Translations under genes and position numbers: made by a program
Source: an uncultured Lachnoclostridium sp.
Lineage (GTDB): Bacteria; Bacillota; Clostridia; Lachnospirales; Lachnospiraceae
Assembly (NCBI GenBank): GCA_948330435.1
Contig: CAOJBY010000006.1
Location: 62,001 to 126,000 of the forward strand
Length of the DNA stretch: 64,000 nt
Direction: 5' to 3'
Notes under the pieces: model-generated
Told to the model about the DNA's origin: nothing
Seen by the model: only the letters and a program-made list of their open reading frames with translations
Databases searched by the model: none
In this document: one piece after another, positions 16,196-24,493 of the stretch
Position numbering within the stretch: the stretch's first letter is position 1
Layout: each line of letters begins with the position of its first letter

Positions 16196-17140
16196 CTACC
16201 GTAAAATAATATAAATCATATACCCCAGATAGCATCCCAGCATCATGCCGCCTGTCATACGGCTTACCTGTTCTTTCCTCCAAAGGGGAACGAAGAATAT
16301 TGCCGTCAGCCCAATCAGAATCAGGATATCATATATATTTTCCATACCGACTCCAATGGGATGAATCACCCCGGAGGTTCCCAAAATAAAGCCAATATTC
16401 AATATATTAGAGCCCAGCACATTGCCCAGGGCAATCTCACTTTCGCCCTTTTTAGCCGCCACTACAGAGGTCACCAGTTCTGGCAGTGAAGTTCCAATGG
16501 CCACAATGGTAAGCCCCACCAGCGACTCGCTCATCCCAATCCGGTAGGCAAGATCCGTTGCAGAATTCACCACCATCTGCCCTCCGCCAATGATAGCCGC
16601 TGCTCCTCCTGCACAAAGCAAAAGGCTTAAAGGAAGCGGACGGGTGATACCGAATTGCTCTGCCACCCGATCCCGTACTGCCGTGCGGATAAGACGGTAC
16701 ATATATCCGGCAGTTACTCCAAGGAGCACCGCCCCGTCCAGTCTTGAAATCGCACCATCACCATTATTCCAAAAGCTTTCCGCCACAGCTCCCAGCATTA
16801 ACAGGGTTATGAGAAGCATCGTCACATAGTCACGTCTTAAGACAGAACGCTTTACAGCCACGGGCTGAATGACCGCCGCCAAGCCTACCACCACCAAAAG
16901 ATTCATAATGTTGGAACCCGTCACATTACCCAAAGCAATGTCATTGCTGCCCTTTAGTGCCGCCGTTACGCTTACTGCCAGCTCCGGCAGAGAAGTTCCC
17001 AGTGCAACAATTGTAAGGCCAATGACAATAGACGGGATCCCTAGCTTCCTCGCTATATCCGATGCACCCTCCACAAAAAAATCTGCACCCTTTACCAGCA
17101 GCATAAATCCTATAATCAAAAGTATTATGGACAATATCAT
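16196..17140 (-). CDS. Calcium/sodium antiporter (CaCA family, YrbG-like)
   Basis: 314-residue inner-membrane cation exchanger made of two homologous halves of about five helices. Each half has the alpha-repeat signature: GTSLPELAVSV with GNVTGSNIMNL in the first, GTSLPELVTSV with GNVLGSNILNIG in the second; the Glu and Asn residues bind the cation. The frame opens at 17215, but AGGAGAAACAA immediately before the ATG at 17140 fixes the start. Upstream, between purB and this gene, are a terminator-like hairpin and a pair of repeated small hairpins, so it is probably transcribed apart from purB. Ca2+ versus Na+ or other divalent export cannot be told from sequence. Confidence 0.92.
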   Translation of the reverse strand: MILSIILLIIGFMLLVKGADFFVEGASDIARKLGIPSIVIGLTIVALGTSLPELAVSVTAALKGSNDIALGNVTGSNIMNLLVVVGLAAVIQPVAVKRSVLRRDYVTMLLITLLMLGAVAESFWNNGDGAISRLDGAVLLGVTAGYMYRLIRTAVRDRVAEQFGITRPLPLSLLLCAGGAAAIIGGGQMVVNSATDLAYRIGMSESLVGLTIVAIGTSLPELVTSVVAAKKGESEIALGNVLGSNILNIGFILGTSGVIHPIGVGMENIYDILILIGLTAIFFVPLWRKEQVSRMTGGMMLGCYLGYMIYIILR

Positions 17141-17160
17141 TTGTTTCTCCTGTACACAGA

Positions 17161-17195
17161 AAAGACTTTTACTTCGATTTCCTGTAAAAGTCTTT
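17161..17195. terminator. Hairpin in the leader of the antiporter gene
   Basis: Twelve-bp perfect stem (arms 17161-17172 and 17184-17195). A strong T-run follows on the plus strand and a weaker TCTTTTC on the minus strand. It lies about 20 bases before the antiporter start and may act as an attenuator. Confidence 0.45.
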
Positions 17196-17213
17196 CCTTT
17201 TTTTCTCTTATTC

Positions 17214-17296
17214 ATACCTTGACAGACGAAGTCTAACTATCCCAAAGGGATATGTATTACGGGATGCCCGCAGGGTATACCTTAACGGACGAAGTC
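17214..17296 (-). repeat. Two direct copies of a 20-base hairpin repeat
   Basis: ATACCTTGACAGACGAAGTC (17214-17233) recurs as ATACCTTAACGGACGAAGTC (17277-17296), 63 bases apart. In minus-sense RNA each makes a tiny GAC-TTC-GTC hairpin. Between them are TATCCC/GGGATA and CGGGATG/CATCCCG pairings. The block occupies the purB-antiporter gap. Confidence 0.6.
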
Positions 17297-17316
17297 CACC
17301 CCATCCCGCAGGTGCT

Positions 17317-18750
17317 CTAAACATTAATCTCCGCCTTCACACCAAGCAGTTCCTTATTCTCATCCAGAATGGGCCGTACCACCTGACTTAAGAACGCATC
17401 CACCTGCTCCTTCGCCCGTCCCACATACCGGGAAGGCTCCATAGTCTTCTTCAGATCCTCCAGGGACAGATTAAAAGCCGGATCCGCAGCAATCAGCTCA
17501 AGAAGATTATTCTCGCCGCCATTCACCTTCACATTCTTCCCGGCTTCCATGGAAAGCTCCCGAATACGCTCATGAAGCTCCTGACGGTCTCCGCCCGCCT
17601 TCACCGCATCCATCATAATATTCTCCGTAGCCATAAAGGGCAACTCGGACATAAGCCGCTTCTCAATCACCTTAGGATATACTACCAATCCATCCACCAC
17701 ATTGAGACACAGATCCAAAATTCCGTCCACAGCCAAAAAGCCTTCCGGAACGCTTAACCGCTTATTGGCCGAATCATCCAAAGTTCTCTCAAACCACTGA
17801 GTTGCGGAAGTAATAGCCGGATTCAAAGCATCCACCATCACATACCGGGACAAGGACGCAATTCGCTCGCTCCGCATGGGATTTCGCTTATACGCCATAG
17901 CAGAAGAACCAATCTGTGACTTTTCAAAGGGTTCCTCCACCTCCTTTAAATGCTGCAAAAGCCGGATATCGTTGGACATCTTATGAGCACTGGCCGCAAT
18001 ACCAGCCAGAACATTCAGCACTCTGGTATCCACCTTGCGGGAATAGGTCTGTCCGGATACGGGATAACACTCAGAAAATCCCATCTTTTTTGCAATCATA
18101 GGATCAATCTTATCGATGGTCTCCTGATCCCCGTCAAATAATTCCAAAAAACTGGCCTGAGTTCCTGTGGTTCCCTTGGATCCCAGAAGCTTCATAGTGG
18201 AAATCACATGATTCAAGTCCTCCAGGTCCAGACAAAACTCCTGCATCCACAGAGTCGCTCTCTTTCCCACCGTAGTCGGCTGAGCCGGCTGAAAATGTGT
18301 AAAAGCCAATGTAGGCAGAGCCTTGTACTCCTCTGCAAAATGAGCCAATTCCCCAATCACATTCACCAGCTTTTTCCTGACCAGCTTCAAAGCCTCCGTC
18401 ATTACAATAATATCCGTATTATCCCCTACATAACAAGAGGTCGCTCCCAAATGAATGATCCCCTTTGCCTTAGGACACTGCTGCCCGTAAGCATATACAT
18501 GGGACATAACATCATGACGCACTTCTTTTTCCCGTGCCTTTGCCACATCATAATTAATGTCGTCCTGATGGGCTTTCAGCTCATTGATCTGTTCCTGGGT
18601 AATATTTAACCCCAGCTCTTTCTCAGTCTCCGCCAGAGCAATCCAAAGCCTTCTCCAGGTCCGAAACTTCTTATCCGGAGAAAAAATATACTGCATTTCC
18701 TTGCTTGCGTAACGCTCGGATAAAGGACTTACATATCTATCTGTGCTCAT
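17317..18750 (-). CDS. purB: Adenylosuccinate lyase
   Basis: Acts twice in purine synthesis, splitting SAICAR to AICAR and adenylosuccinate to AMP, releasing fumarate each time. 477 residues, a homotetramer of the fumarase/aspartase superfamily. The signature loop SSAMAYKRNPMRSERI is complete, the catalytic-His region TSCYVGDNTD and the THFQPAQPTTVGKR segment are present. Two ATGs adjoin (18753 and 18750); AGGAG is spaced better for the second. It follows purC by 37 bases in the same direction, so the two purine genes form an operon. A leader motif shared with two other genes (TTCCGTAATA) lies just upstream of the binding site. Confidence 0.96.
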   Translation of the reverse strand: MSTDRYVSPLSERYASKEMQYIFSPDKKFRTWRRLWIALAETEKELGLNITQEQINELKAHQDDINYDVAKAREKEVRHDVMSHVYAYGQQCPKAKGIIHLGATSCYVGDNTDIIVMTEALKLVRKKLVNVIGELAHFAEEYKALPTLAFTHFQPAQPTTVGKRATLWMQEFCLDLEDLNHVISTMKLLGSKGTTGTQASFLELFDGDQETIDKIDPMIAKKMGFSECYPVSGQTYSRKVDTRVLNVLAGIAASAHKMSNDIRLLQHLKEVEEPFEKSQIGSSAMAYKRNPMRSERIASLSRYVMVDALNPAITSATQWFERTLDDSANKRLSVPEGFLAVDGILDLCLNVVDGLVVYPKVIEKRLMSELPFMATENIMMDAVKAGGDRQELHERIRELSMEAGKNVKVNGGENNLLELIAADPAFNLSLEDLKKTMEPSRYVGRAKEQVDAFLSQVVRPILDENKELLGVKAEINV

Positions 18751-18787
18751 CATATTCTCCTATTAAAAATTCCGTAATAATCTCTCC

Positions 18788-19492
18788 TTACAGTCCAAGG
18801 CGCTTAAACACCTCATTGTAAGCTTCCTCCACATTCCCCAAATCCCTGCGGAAGCGATCCTTGTCCAGCTTTTCATGGGTATTGATATCCCACAGACGGC
18901 AGGTATCCGGCGAAGTCTCATCTGCCAGAATAATCTGTCCCTTATAACGACCAAACTCAATCTTAAAGTCAATCAGCTCAATACCAGCATTGGCAAAGTA
19001 TGCCTTATAAACCTCATTTATCTTAAAAGCATACTTTGTAATAGTATCAATCTCTTCCCTGGTAGCCAGTCCCAAAGCAATTGCAAAATAATCATTAATC
19101 AAGGGATCGCCCAAGTCATCATTCTTATAGCTAAACTCCAGAGTAGGAGCCGCAAACCTTGTCCCCTCCTCCACACCAAGACGCTTGGAAAAACTTCCGG
19201 CCGCCACATTTCGAATAATAACCTCCAGAGGAACAATCTCCACTTTCTTAACAGCAGTCTCCCGATCACTAAGCTCCTCAATATAGTGAGTCGGAATCCC
19301 TTCCTTTTCCAGAAGCTGAAACACCCGATTGCTCATGCGGTTATTGATAACGCCCTTACCCTGGATCGTCCCTTTCTTCAAGCCATTAAAAGCCGTAGCA
19401 TCATCCTTATAATCGACAATTAAAACATCCGGATCCTCCGTCGTATAAACCTTCTTAGCCTTTCCCTCATACAAAAGTTCTTTCTTTTCCAT
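18788..19492 (-). CDS. purC: SAICAR synthetase (phosphoribosylaminoimidazole-succinocarboxamide synthase)
   Basis: Joins CAIR with aspartate using ATP, the step before PurB. 234 residues, the usual short bacterial form. Recognisable motifs are LLYEGKAKKVYTT at the N-terminus, PLEVIIRNVAAGS, and IDFKIEFGRYKGQIILADE followed by SPDTCRLWD. It opens the purC-purB operon; a clean promoter lies about 85 bases upstream. No PurR-box, PRPP or purine riboswitch could be identified in the short leader, which has only a GGGCT/AGCCC hairpin. Confidence 0.97.
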   Translation of the reverse strand: MEKKELLYEGKAKKVYTTEDPDVLIVDYKDDATAFNGLKKGTIQGKGVINNRMSNRVFQLLEKEGIPTHYIEELSDRETAVKKVEIVPLEVIIRNVAAGSFSKRLGVEEGTRFAAPTLEFSYKNDDLGDPLINDYFAIALGLATREEIDTITKYAFKINEVYKAYFANAGIELIDFKIEFGRYKGQIILADETSPDTCRLWDINTHEKLDKDRFRRDLGNVEEAYNEVFKRLGL

Positions 19493-19576
19493 GAAAATAT
19501 CCCCTATCCTTTCTTCATCCAGTAATTATCACTATCAGGGCTTCGTTTAGGGTAGCCCGTCCGTCTTCGCCCTATA

Positions 19577-19605
19577 AGTATAACCGCAACCCCTCCGAAT
19601 TTCAA
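19577..19605 (-). promoter_or_regulatory. Promoter of purC-purB
   Basis: Minus strand: TTGAAA (19605-19600), 17-base spacer, TATACT (19582-19577). It lies directly after the stop of the ABC ATPase gene. Confidence 0.75.
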
Positions 19606-19608
19606 CCT

Positions 19609-20391
19609 CTATTGCACATAATGCCCCAAAAACTGCTGCGTCCGAAGCTCCCTCGGATTCCCAAACACCTCCTCCGGCGTCCCCTCCTCCAAAATCCTTC
19701 CATCATCCATAAAAATCACATGGTTAGACACATCACGTGCAAAAGCCATCTCATGCGTCACAATAATCATCGTAGTCTTCTGCTCCGCCAACTCCCGAAT
19801 CACTTTCAGCACCTCCCCGGTAAGCTCCGGATCAAGTGCCGAAGTAGGCTCATCAAAGCAAAGAATATCCGGCGTCAAAGCAAGAGCCCTCGCAATAGCC
19901 ACCCGCTGACATTGCCCCCCGGAAAGCTGATGCGGATAATTATTCATCCGCTCCCCAAGCCCCATCTGAACCAGCAGCACCTGTGCCTTATGCTCAATCT
20001 CCTCATGAATCGCTTTCTTATTCACCTTATAATCCGACCGTTCCTTCGCCAAAAGCTCACTGGCCAGCATCACATTCCCAAGAGCCGTATACTGCGGAAA
20101 CAGATTAAAAGACTGAAACACTAACCCAAAATGCAGCCGTTTCTTCCGAATAGCCGCCTCCTGGGTCGTCACCGGATCATTGGCATCAAAAAGAGTCTCA
20201 CCATTAACCCGGATCACTCCCGTATCTGGCCGTTCCAGAAAATTCAGGCACCGCAGGCACGTAGTCTTACCGCTTCCCGATGAACCAATCAGAGAAACCA
20301 CCTGCCCCTTATCCAGGGAAAAATTAATATCCTTAAGCACCTCCGTACGCTCAAAAGTCTTGCTTAAGTGTTCCACTTCCAAAATCGCCAT
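19609..20391 (-). CDS. Polar amino acid ABC transporter ATP-binding protein
   Basis: 260-residue cytoplasmic ATPase of the GlnQ/ArtM/HisP group. Walker A GSSGSGKTT, Q-loop LVFQSFNLFPQ, ABC signature LSGGQCQRVAIARAL, Walker B ILCFDEPTSALDPE and the switch His in IIVTHEMAFARDV are all intact. GGGGGAG precedes the start. It is the last gene of a substrate-binding protein - permease - ATPase operon; the permease stop is 13 bases upstream. The specific amino acid cannot be assigned. Confidence 0.95.
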   Translation of the reverse strand: MAILEVEHLSKTFERTEVLKDINFSLDKGQVVSLIGSSGSGKTTCLRCLNFLERPDTGVIRVNGETLFDANDPVTTQEAAIRKKRLHFGLVFQSFNLFPQYTALGNVMLASELLAKERSDYKVNKKAIHEEIEHKAQVLLVQMGLGERMNNYPHQLSGGQCQRVAIARALALTPDILCFDEPTSALDPELTGEVLKVIRELAEQKTTMIIVTHEMAFARDVSNHVIFMDDGRILEEGTPEEVFGNPRELRTQQFLGHYVQ

Positions 20392-20404
20392 TGCATTCTC
20401 CCCC

Positions 20405-21091
20405 TTATCGAAAATAATCCAGCTTCTTCTCTAAGCGTCCAAGCAATACGGTCAGCACACCGCTGAAAATCAGATAATAAACAGCCGTGAAAAACAGCGG
20501 CCAAATCTGACCGGAAATCCCCTGAGAACCTTTTAAGAAAGCCTGTCCTGCCCAGATAATCTCCTGAAGAGCAATGATACGTGCAAGAGACGTATCCTTT
20601 ACCAGCGTAATTACCTCATTGGACATGGGCGGCACAATACGCTTGATCATCTGCAGCAGTGTAACCTTGAAAAATATCTGCCTTTTGGTCATACCCAATA
20701 CCAGCCCGGCTTCCTCCTGTCCTACCGGAATGCTCTGGATTCCGCCCCGGTAAATCTCGGAAAAGTAGCAGGCATAGTTGAAGATAAAGGCCACGGCGGA
20801 AGCTGCAAAGCGTCCTGTCTCTCCGCCTCCCCAGATCTGCTTTCCAAGTACCAGGCCTGGAAAATAAAAGATAATCAAAAGCTGAATCATAAGGGGCGTT
20901 CCCCGAATAATCCAAACTACAATCTTCGTAAACCAACTTAGAGGGCGAAAGCGGGACATGGAGCCAAAGGCTATGATGAGTCCCAAAGGAACCGCTCCCA
21001 AAAGTGTTACAATAAATAATTTCAACGTTTGTAAAAAGCCAATATTCAGCGATTGTACTACAATCGGAAACTGCTCCAATATCTGCTCCAT
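20405..21091 (-). CDS. Polar amino acid ABC transporter permease
   Basis: 228-residue membrane subunit of the HisM/GlnP type with four to five helices. The cytoplasmic coupling loop reads QEEAGLVLGMTKRQIFFKV, a variant of the EAAxxLG motif. N-terminal LQTLKLFIVTLLGAVPLG is typical of the family. A single permease with a single ATPase and one lipoprotein suggests a homodimeric transporter. It is separated from the binding-protein gene by 209 bases containing a terminator-like structure, so it is likely expressed at a lower level. Confidence 0.93.
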   Translation of the reverse strand: MEQILEQFPIVVQSLNIGFLQTLKLFIVTLLGAVPLGLIIAFGSMSRFRPLSWFTKIVVWIIRGTPLMIQLLIIFYFPGLVLGKQIWGGGETGRFAASAVAFIFNYACYFSEIYRGGIQSIPVGQEEAGLVLGMTKRQIFFKVTLLQMIKRIVPPMSNEVITLVKDTSLARIIALQEIIWAGQAFLKGSQGISGQIWPLFFTAVYYLIFSGVLTVLLGRLEKKLDYFR

Positions 21092-21189
21092 GTATGTATC
21101 CTGCTTTCCTGTGTGATTAAAATTCCACCGCCGTATTCTGCCCCGGCATCAAGTCCTTTCGGTCATTCCTGCCCTCCGCCAAACACAGC

Positions 21190-21250
21190 AAAAGATGCGG
21201 CCCGTAGCCCCACCTTTGAAAGGCCGGACCCCAGGTCGCAAGCATCTTTT
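21190..21250 (-). terminator. Partial terminator between binding protein and permease genes
   Basis: Outer stem AAAAGATGC / GCATCTTTT (21190-21198 with 21242-21250) encloses a GC-rich inner hairpin with CCTTTCAAAGG. On the minus strand it ends in GCATCTTTT. Read-through would let the permease and ATPase be made in smaller amounts than the lipoprotein. Confidence 0.55.
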
Positions 21251-21300
21251 ATCTGTCCGGAAAAATTCTCCGGAAAATTCTTTTATATTTATGCAGCTTC

Positions 21301-22200
21301 TTACTCCTCAACCAACTCAGCGTCAATCAAAGCTGCCTGTATATTGTAGGTCTCTGCACATGCCTTTACGCTTCCGTCCACATATCCTGCCATAAAGAAA
21401 TCATTCAAAGCCGCTGCCAGATCGGAACCCTTACGGAAGCCTACTCCATACTCCTCACTGTTAAGCTGAACCGTGTAGGTCAAATCTGCATAGCCCGTTC
21501 CCTCTCCTACCATAGCTGCTGCCATCAGAGAGTCAATAACCGCTGCATCAGAAGTACCGGAAGCAACCTCAAGAAGTGCATCGGACTGTGCCTTAACCGG
21601 AGTGCAGCTTAAGCCAAGATTCGTTACCTCTTTCTCGCCTGCACTGCCTGCCTCAACAGCAAAGTTCAAATCCTTCAAGCTGTCCGTATCCTGGTACTGA
21701 TCTGCCTTGTCCGCTGGAACAATCACGATCTGTGCATTGTTGCAGTATGCATTGGAGCACTCCATAGCACTCTTCACCTCGTCTGTCAGGGTCATGCCGT
21801 TCCATACACAGTCAATGGTTTTGCTGTCCAGCTCCAGAACCTTGTTGTCCCAGTCAATCTCTACAAACTCTACCTCAACACCCAGGCTCTCTCCGAAAGC
21901 TTTCGCCATATCTGCGTCAAAGCCGATCCACTCGCCGTTCTCATCCTTATAATCCATGGGCTCAAAATCAGTAATGCCGACTACCAGGGTGCCTTTTCCC
22001 TGAACATATGCCTTATCACTTTCTCCATCAGCTTCTGCCGGAGACTCAGCATCCTCGCTGTTCTCCTCTGCCGGAGCCTCTCCATCTTCTTCCGTCTCAG
22101 CCGGTGCATCTGCTGCCGGTACGTCCTTAGAACCGCAGCCTGCCAGCAGAGATACTGCCATACAGCCGCACAGTAATAAACTCAATACTCTTTTTTTCAT
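21301..22200 (-). CDS. Amino acid ABC transporter substrate-binding lipoprotein
   Basis: 299 residues. A lipoprotein signal (RVLSLLLCGCMAVSLLAGCG) places the mature Cys at residue 22; an acidic Glu/Ala/Asp-rich linker (about 28-62) tethers the binding domain. The domain is the SBP_bac_3 type: LVVGITDFEPMDYKDENGEW, GFDADMAKAFGESLGVEVEF and VDWD-like NKVLELDSKTIDCVWNG are family features. In this family the Asp and Arg residues grip the amino group and carboxylate of the ligand. First gene of the operon with its own strong promoter. Confidence 0.94.
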   Translation of the reverse strand: MKKRVLSLLLCGCMAVSLLAGCGSKDVPAADAPAETEEDGEAPAEENSEDAESPAEADGESDKAYVQGKGTLVVGITDFEPMDYKDENGEWIGFDADMAKAFGESLGVEVEFVEIDWDNKVLELDSKTIDCVWNGMTLTDEVKSAMECSNAYCNNAQIVIVPADKADQYQDTDSLKDLNFAVEAGSAGEKEVTNLGLSCTPVKAQSDALLEVASGTSDAAVIDSLMAAAMVGEGTGYADLTYTVQLNSEEYGVGFRKGSDLAAALNDFFMAGYVDGSVKACAETYNIQAALIDAELVEE

Positions 22201-22283
22201 AGTTTCCTCCCGTCCCTGTTCTACAGGTCTTTGCTTTTTTTCTCTACCAATTGGTCACTGTACCATGATAAAGTTACCGTTGT

Positions 22284-22312
22284 ATTCTAGCACAGGATCG
22301 GAAAGCTGTCAA
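22284..22312 (-). promoter_or_regulatory. Promoter of the amino acid ABC operon
   Basis: Minus strand: perfect TTGACA (22312-22307), 17-base spacer, TAGAAT (22289-22284) with an extended TG. Leader of about 75 bases. Confidence 0.8.
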
Positions 22313-22402
22313 TGAGTAAATTTTTACTTTGCCGCTGCATACAGACGAAAGCTTTCAAAATGTGGATAATTCATCCGGCTGTCTGCCTGAACTCCTACAT
22401 TC

Positions 22403-23191
22403 TTATGCATATCGCATATTCTTGTCGTACTCCCGCTCCAGCTCATAGAGTCTCTCTTTCAAATCCTTCGGGGTCTCCAGGTGCTCCCATGACTCCTCCA
22501 TCAGGCGGTCATACTCCTCTGTCAGGGATTCAAGCTGTTCGCCCCGGATCCTCTGAAGCTCCATGGCCTCCTCAAAGTCCTCCTCCGAAAGCCCCATACG
22601 CATGGCACACACGTACTCTTTTAACACCTCCGGATCCTTTTGATACTGATAGGAGGTACGAAATGCCTTTGCCGCCCTGCCGAAAAGAAACAGCCGGCAG
22701 CAGCAAACACCCAGATTATTCCACACATGGGCATAGAATTCCACTCCCAGACGCTCACTCTGGCGGATATTCAGAATCTTCTCATACTCATAAACCGCCG
22801 CCTGATAATTTCCGTTGATAAAATATTCATCCGCCCGCAGCTTTAACCGTTCCTGCTCCTGGTAAGTATTCAAAATCTTCATTTTGGAGGACAGCTGCTC
22901 CAATTCCTCGGAAGTATGATAATTCACACTCCGCAAAATGGTCAATACCATATTCTGCAGACTGCTTCCGGCCTCCGCTCCCTTTTTCAGACGATCCGCC
23001 AGTTCCCCGTTTCCAACCTCCGTGCGAATCCAGTCCCACAAACGCACTCCCAGCATTCGCTTGTCCACCAGATAAATATTCTGGTACAGAAAATATGCCA
23101 ACTCCTCCATAGAGTAAAGGCGAATTCCCATACTCTCAATATAGTAAGGAGTCTTTGCCTGCTCCTGATTACACAGTAATACCGCTCCCAT
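22403..23191 (-). CDS. TPR-like helical protein in a three-gene cluster of unknown function
   Basis: 262 residues, mostly helical and soluble. The central part (about 115-195) looks like two tetratricopeptide repeats: ADEYFINGNYQAAVYEYEKI and WNNLGVCCCRLFLFGRAAKA. The C-terminal 60 residues are a charged coiled coil. The N-terminus (YSMEELAYFLYQNIYLVD) is not of a type I know. It begins 15 bases after the ATPase-like gene and shares its orientation, so it is the third gene of a unit with the two preceding entries. A TPR adaptor for the ATPase-like partner is a reasonable inference, not shown. Confidence 0.75.
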   Translation of the reverse strand: MGAVLLCNQEQAKTPYYIESMGIRLYSMEELAYFLYQNIYLVDKRMLGVRLWDWIRTEVGNGELADRLKKGAEAGSSLQNMVLTILRSVNYHTSEELEQLSSKMKILNTYQEQERLKLRADEYFINGNYQAAVYEYEKILNIRQSERLGVEFYAHVWNNLGVCCCRLFLFGRAAKAFRTSYQYQKDPEVLKEYVCAMRMGLSEEDFEEAMELQRIRGEQLESLTEEYDRLMEESWEHLETPKDLKERLYELEREYDKNMRYA

Positions 23192-23206
23192 ATCACACCT
23201 CTTATC

Positions 23207-24301
23207 TTAAGTCAGCTCCACTTCCTCTGTCCAGCATAAATCCGACGAAGGAAATAGTTCTCCAAATCCCATATCACGCACCTCCAGCCGCAGGCGATCC
23301 ACACGGAGGAACTCTACCTCTATGTGAAGACGTGTGGCCCGGGACGGCCGATCTGGCAAGCCCTCCAAAGATAAGCTTTCCTTAAACCCCTCCGCTCCCT
23401 GCATCGGCTGAAAGAGAAATTCCACTACCGGCTCATCATAGAGAAGTGCCTCACACCAGGCTTTTGCCTCATACCAGCTCTCCCCTGCATTCAGAAGCGT
23501 GTACATGCTGTTCTTTCCTGCTCCCGGTGTCCTAAGACACACATTATAGGAGATCTTATCTGCACCAAGAAATACGTAAGCAGCCGTCATTACCCGATTT
23601 GCCATCTGTGCCGCCCTGTAGCAGGCTCCTTTTGCATAGAGGTTATTTCCGGCAAATACCCTGCGTCCATTGCAAAGAAGCTTTAAGGAATCTTCATACC
23701 ATTTTTCCTCAAAGCCCTCCCCTACCAGATAAACTGCCGTAACGGGGCGGCTGGAAAAAATCTCCCGAATCAGTTCCTGAAATGCTTCATTTTTCTCCGG
23801 TTGCTGCAAGCCGGAAAGGGGCTTCTCCCACTTTTCTTCACATTCCACCCTGGCTAAATAGGGGGTGGTGTGAGGGTTTACATTCAAAACCATACCCCGA
23901 AGCAGCTCCCCCTCATAATCAAAGAGAACCGCCTGATGCCGCCAGATCTCTTTTGGCTGATTCAGCACATAGGCACAAAAGCTTTCCTGCCGGGTCTGGA
24001 TATAGATCCGGCTTTCCGGAACACCTATCATCTGCATGGCTGTGCGTTTAATCTGCTCCACCATGCCTTCCTCCAGGGTTTCCACGGAAAACACAACGGC
24101 CGCTGCTTCATGAATCTTTCCATAGGGCTTAATAAGCCGCAGAGCCTTTTTTAAAAACAGTCCCAAATTTTCCGTAGGAATCCGATATTTCTCTGCTCCT
24201 GGCACTACGGATATGGATACCGGCCCATTGGAAGTTCCATTCCAACAGCAAATCTGGGAATATTCTTTTCCCAAATCAAAGCCTACTACAAACTGCCCCA
24301 T
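23207..24301 (-). CDS. Actin/Hsp70-fold (ASKHA) ATPase-like protein, DUF5716-like
   Basis: 364 residues. The N-terminus VVGFDLGKEYSQICCW reads as a phosphate-1 loop of the actin/Hsp70/sugar-kinase fold; AVLFDYEGELLRGMVL sits where the phosphate-2 loop belongs; VYLVGEGFE followed by FAGNNLYAKGACYRA matches the adenosine motif with its terminal GA. Motif order and spacing fit, though the key glycines of phosphate-2 are partly replaced, so ATP binding is likely but hydrolysis uncertain. I recall the family as DUF5716 of Lachnospiraceae (not searched). The ATG at 24301 has AGGAGGAACAGG upstream; the open frame to 24352 is ignored. A large palindrome lies between it and the preceding gene. Confidence 0.75.
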   Translation of the reverse strand: MGQFVVGFDLGKEYSQICCWNGTSNGPVSISVVPGAEKYRIPTENLGLFLKKALRLIKPYGKIHEAAAVVFSVETLEEGMVEQIKRTAMQMIGVPESRIYIQTRQESFCAYVLNQPKEIWRHQAVLFDYEGELLRGMVLNVNPHTTPYLARVECEEKWEKPLSGLQQPEKNEAFQELIREIFSSRPVTAVYLVGEGFEEKWYEDSLKLLCNGRRVFAGNNLYAKGACYRAAQMANRVMTAAYVFLGADKISYNVCLRTPGAGKNSMYTLLNAGESWYEAKAWCEALLYDEPVVEFLFQPMQGAEGFKESLSLEGLPDRPSRATRLHIEVEFLRVDRLRLEVRDMGFGELFPSSDLCWTEEVELT

Positions 24302-24325
24302 CCTGTTCCTCCTATTAAAAGTTCC

Positions 24326-24409
24326 GTAATATCCTGTCCGTGCACAAATCAATTTTCAGCCGCAGGTACATGCGTCTGCAAATTGATTTGTGCACGAACA
24401 GGATATTAC
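24326..24409. repeat. Near-perfect 30-bp inverted repeat between co-directional genes
   Basis: Arms 24326-24355 and 24380-24409 match at 29 of 30 positions, around a 24-base loop with its own GCAG/CTGC pairing. It carries GTAATATCCTGT, the same core as the leader motif shared by other genes. It sits inside a putative operon just before the ribosome binding site of the ATPase-like gene. Confidence 0.8.
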
Positions 24410-24417
24410 TGCTTTAA

Positions 24418-24447
24418 GTTGCTACGCAACAGTACTAAAGGGTAAAG
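24418..24447. repeat. 30-base dispersed repeat, copy 1
   Basis: Begins GTTGCTACGCAACAG and ends GGGTAAAG; identical over all 30 bases to 50711-50740. A shorter inverted copy of the first half lies at 11344-11358. Confidence 0.8.
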
Positions 24448-24493
24448 CGTCTTTACGACTTTATCATCCAGTAGAAATATTTCTCAAGAATTT

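Noticed and set aside
17141..17316. Known riboswitch (Mn-type yybP-ykoY or others) before the antiporter
   Set aside because: None of the conserved loop sequences of metal riboswitches could be found; only simple repeated hairpins are present.
24302..24493. Insertion sequence or MITE at the palindrome between the ATPase-like and large helical genes
   Set aside because: No transposase remnant and no target-site duplication could be identified; kept as an inverted repeat of unknown nature.
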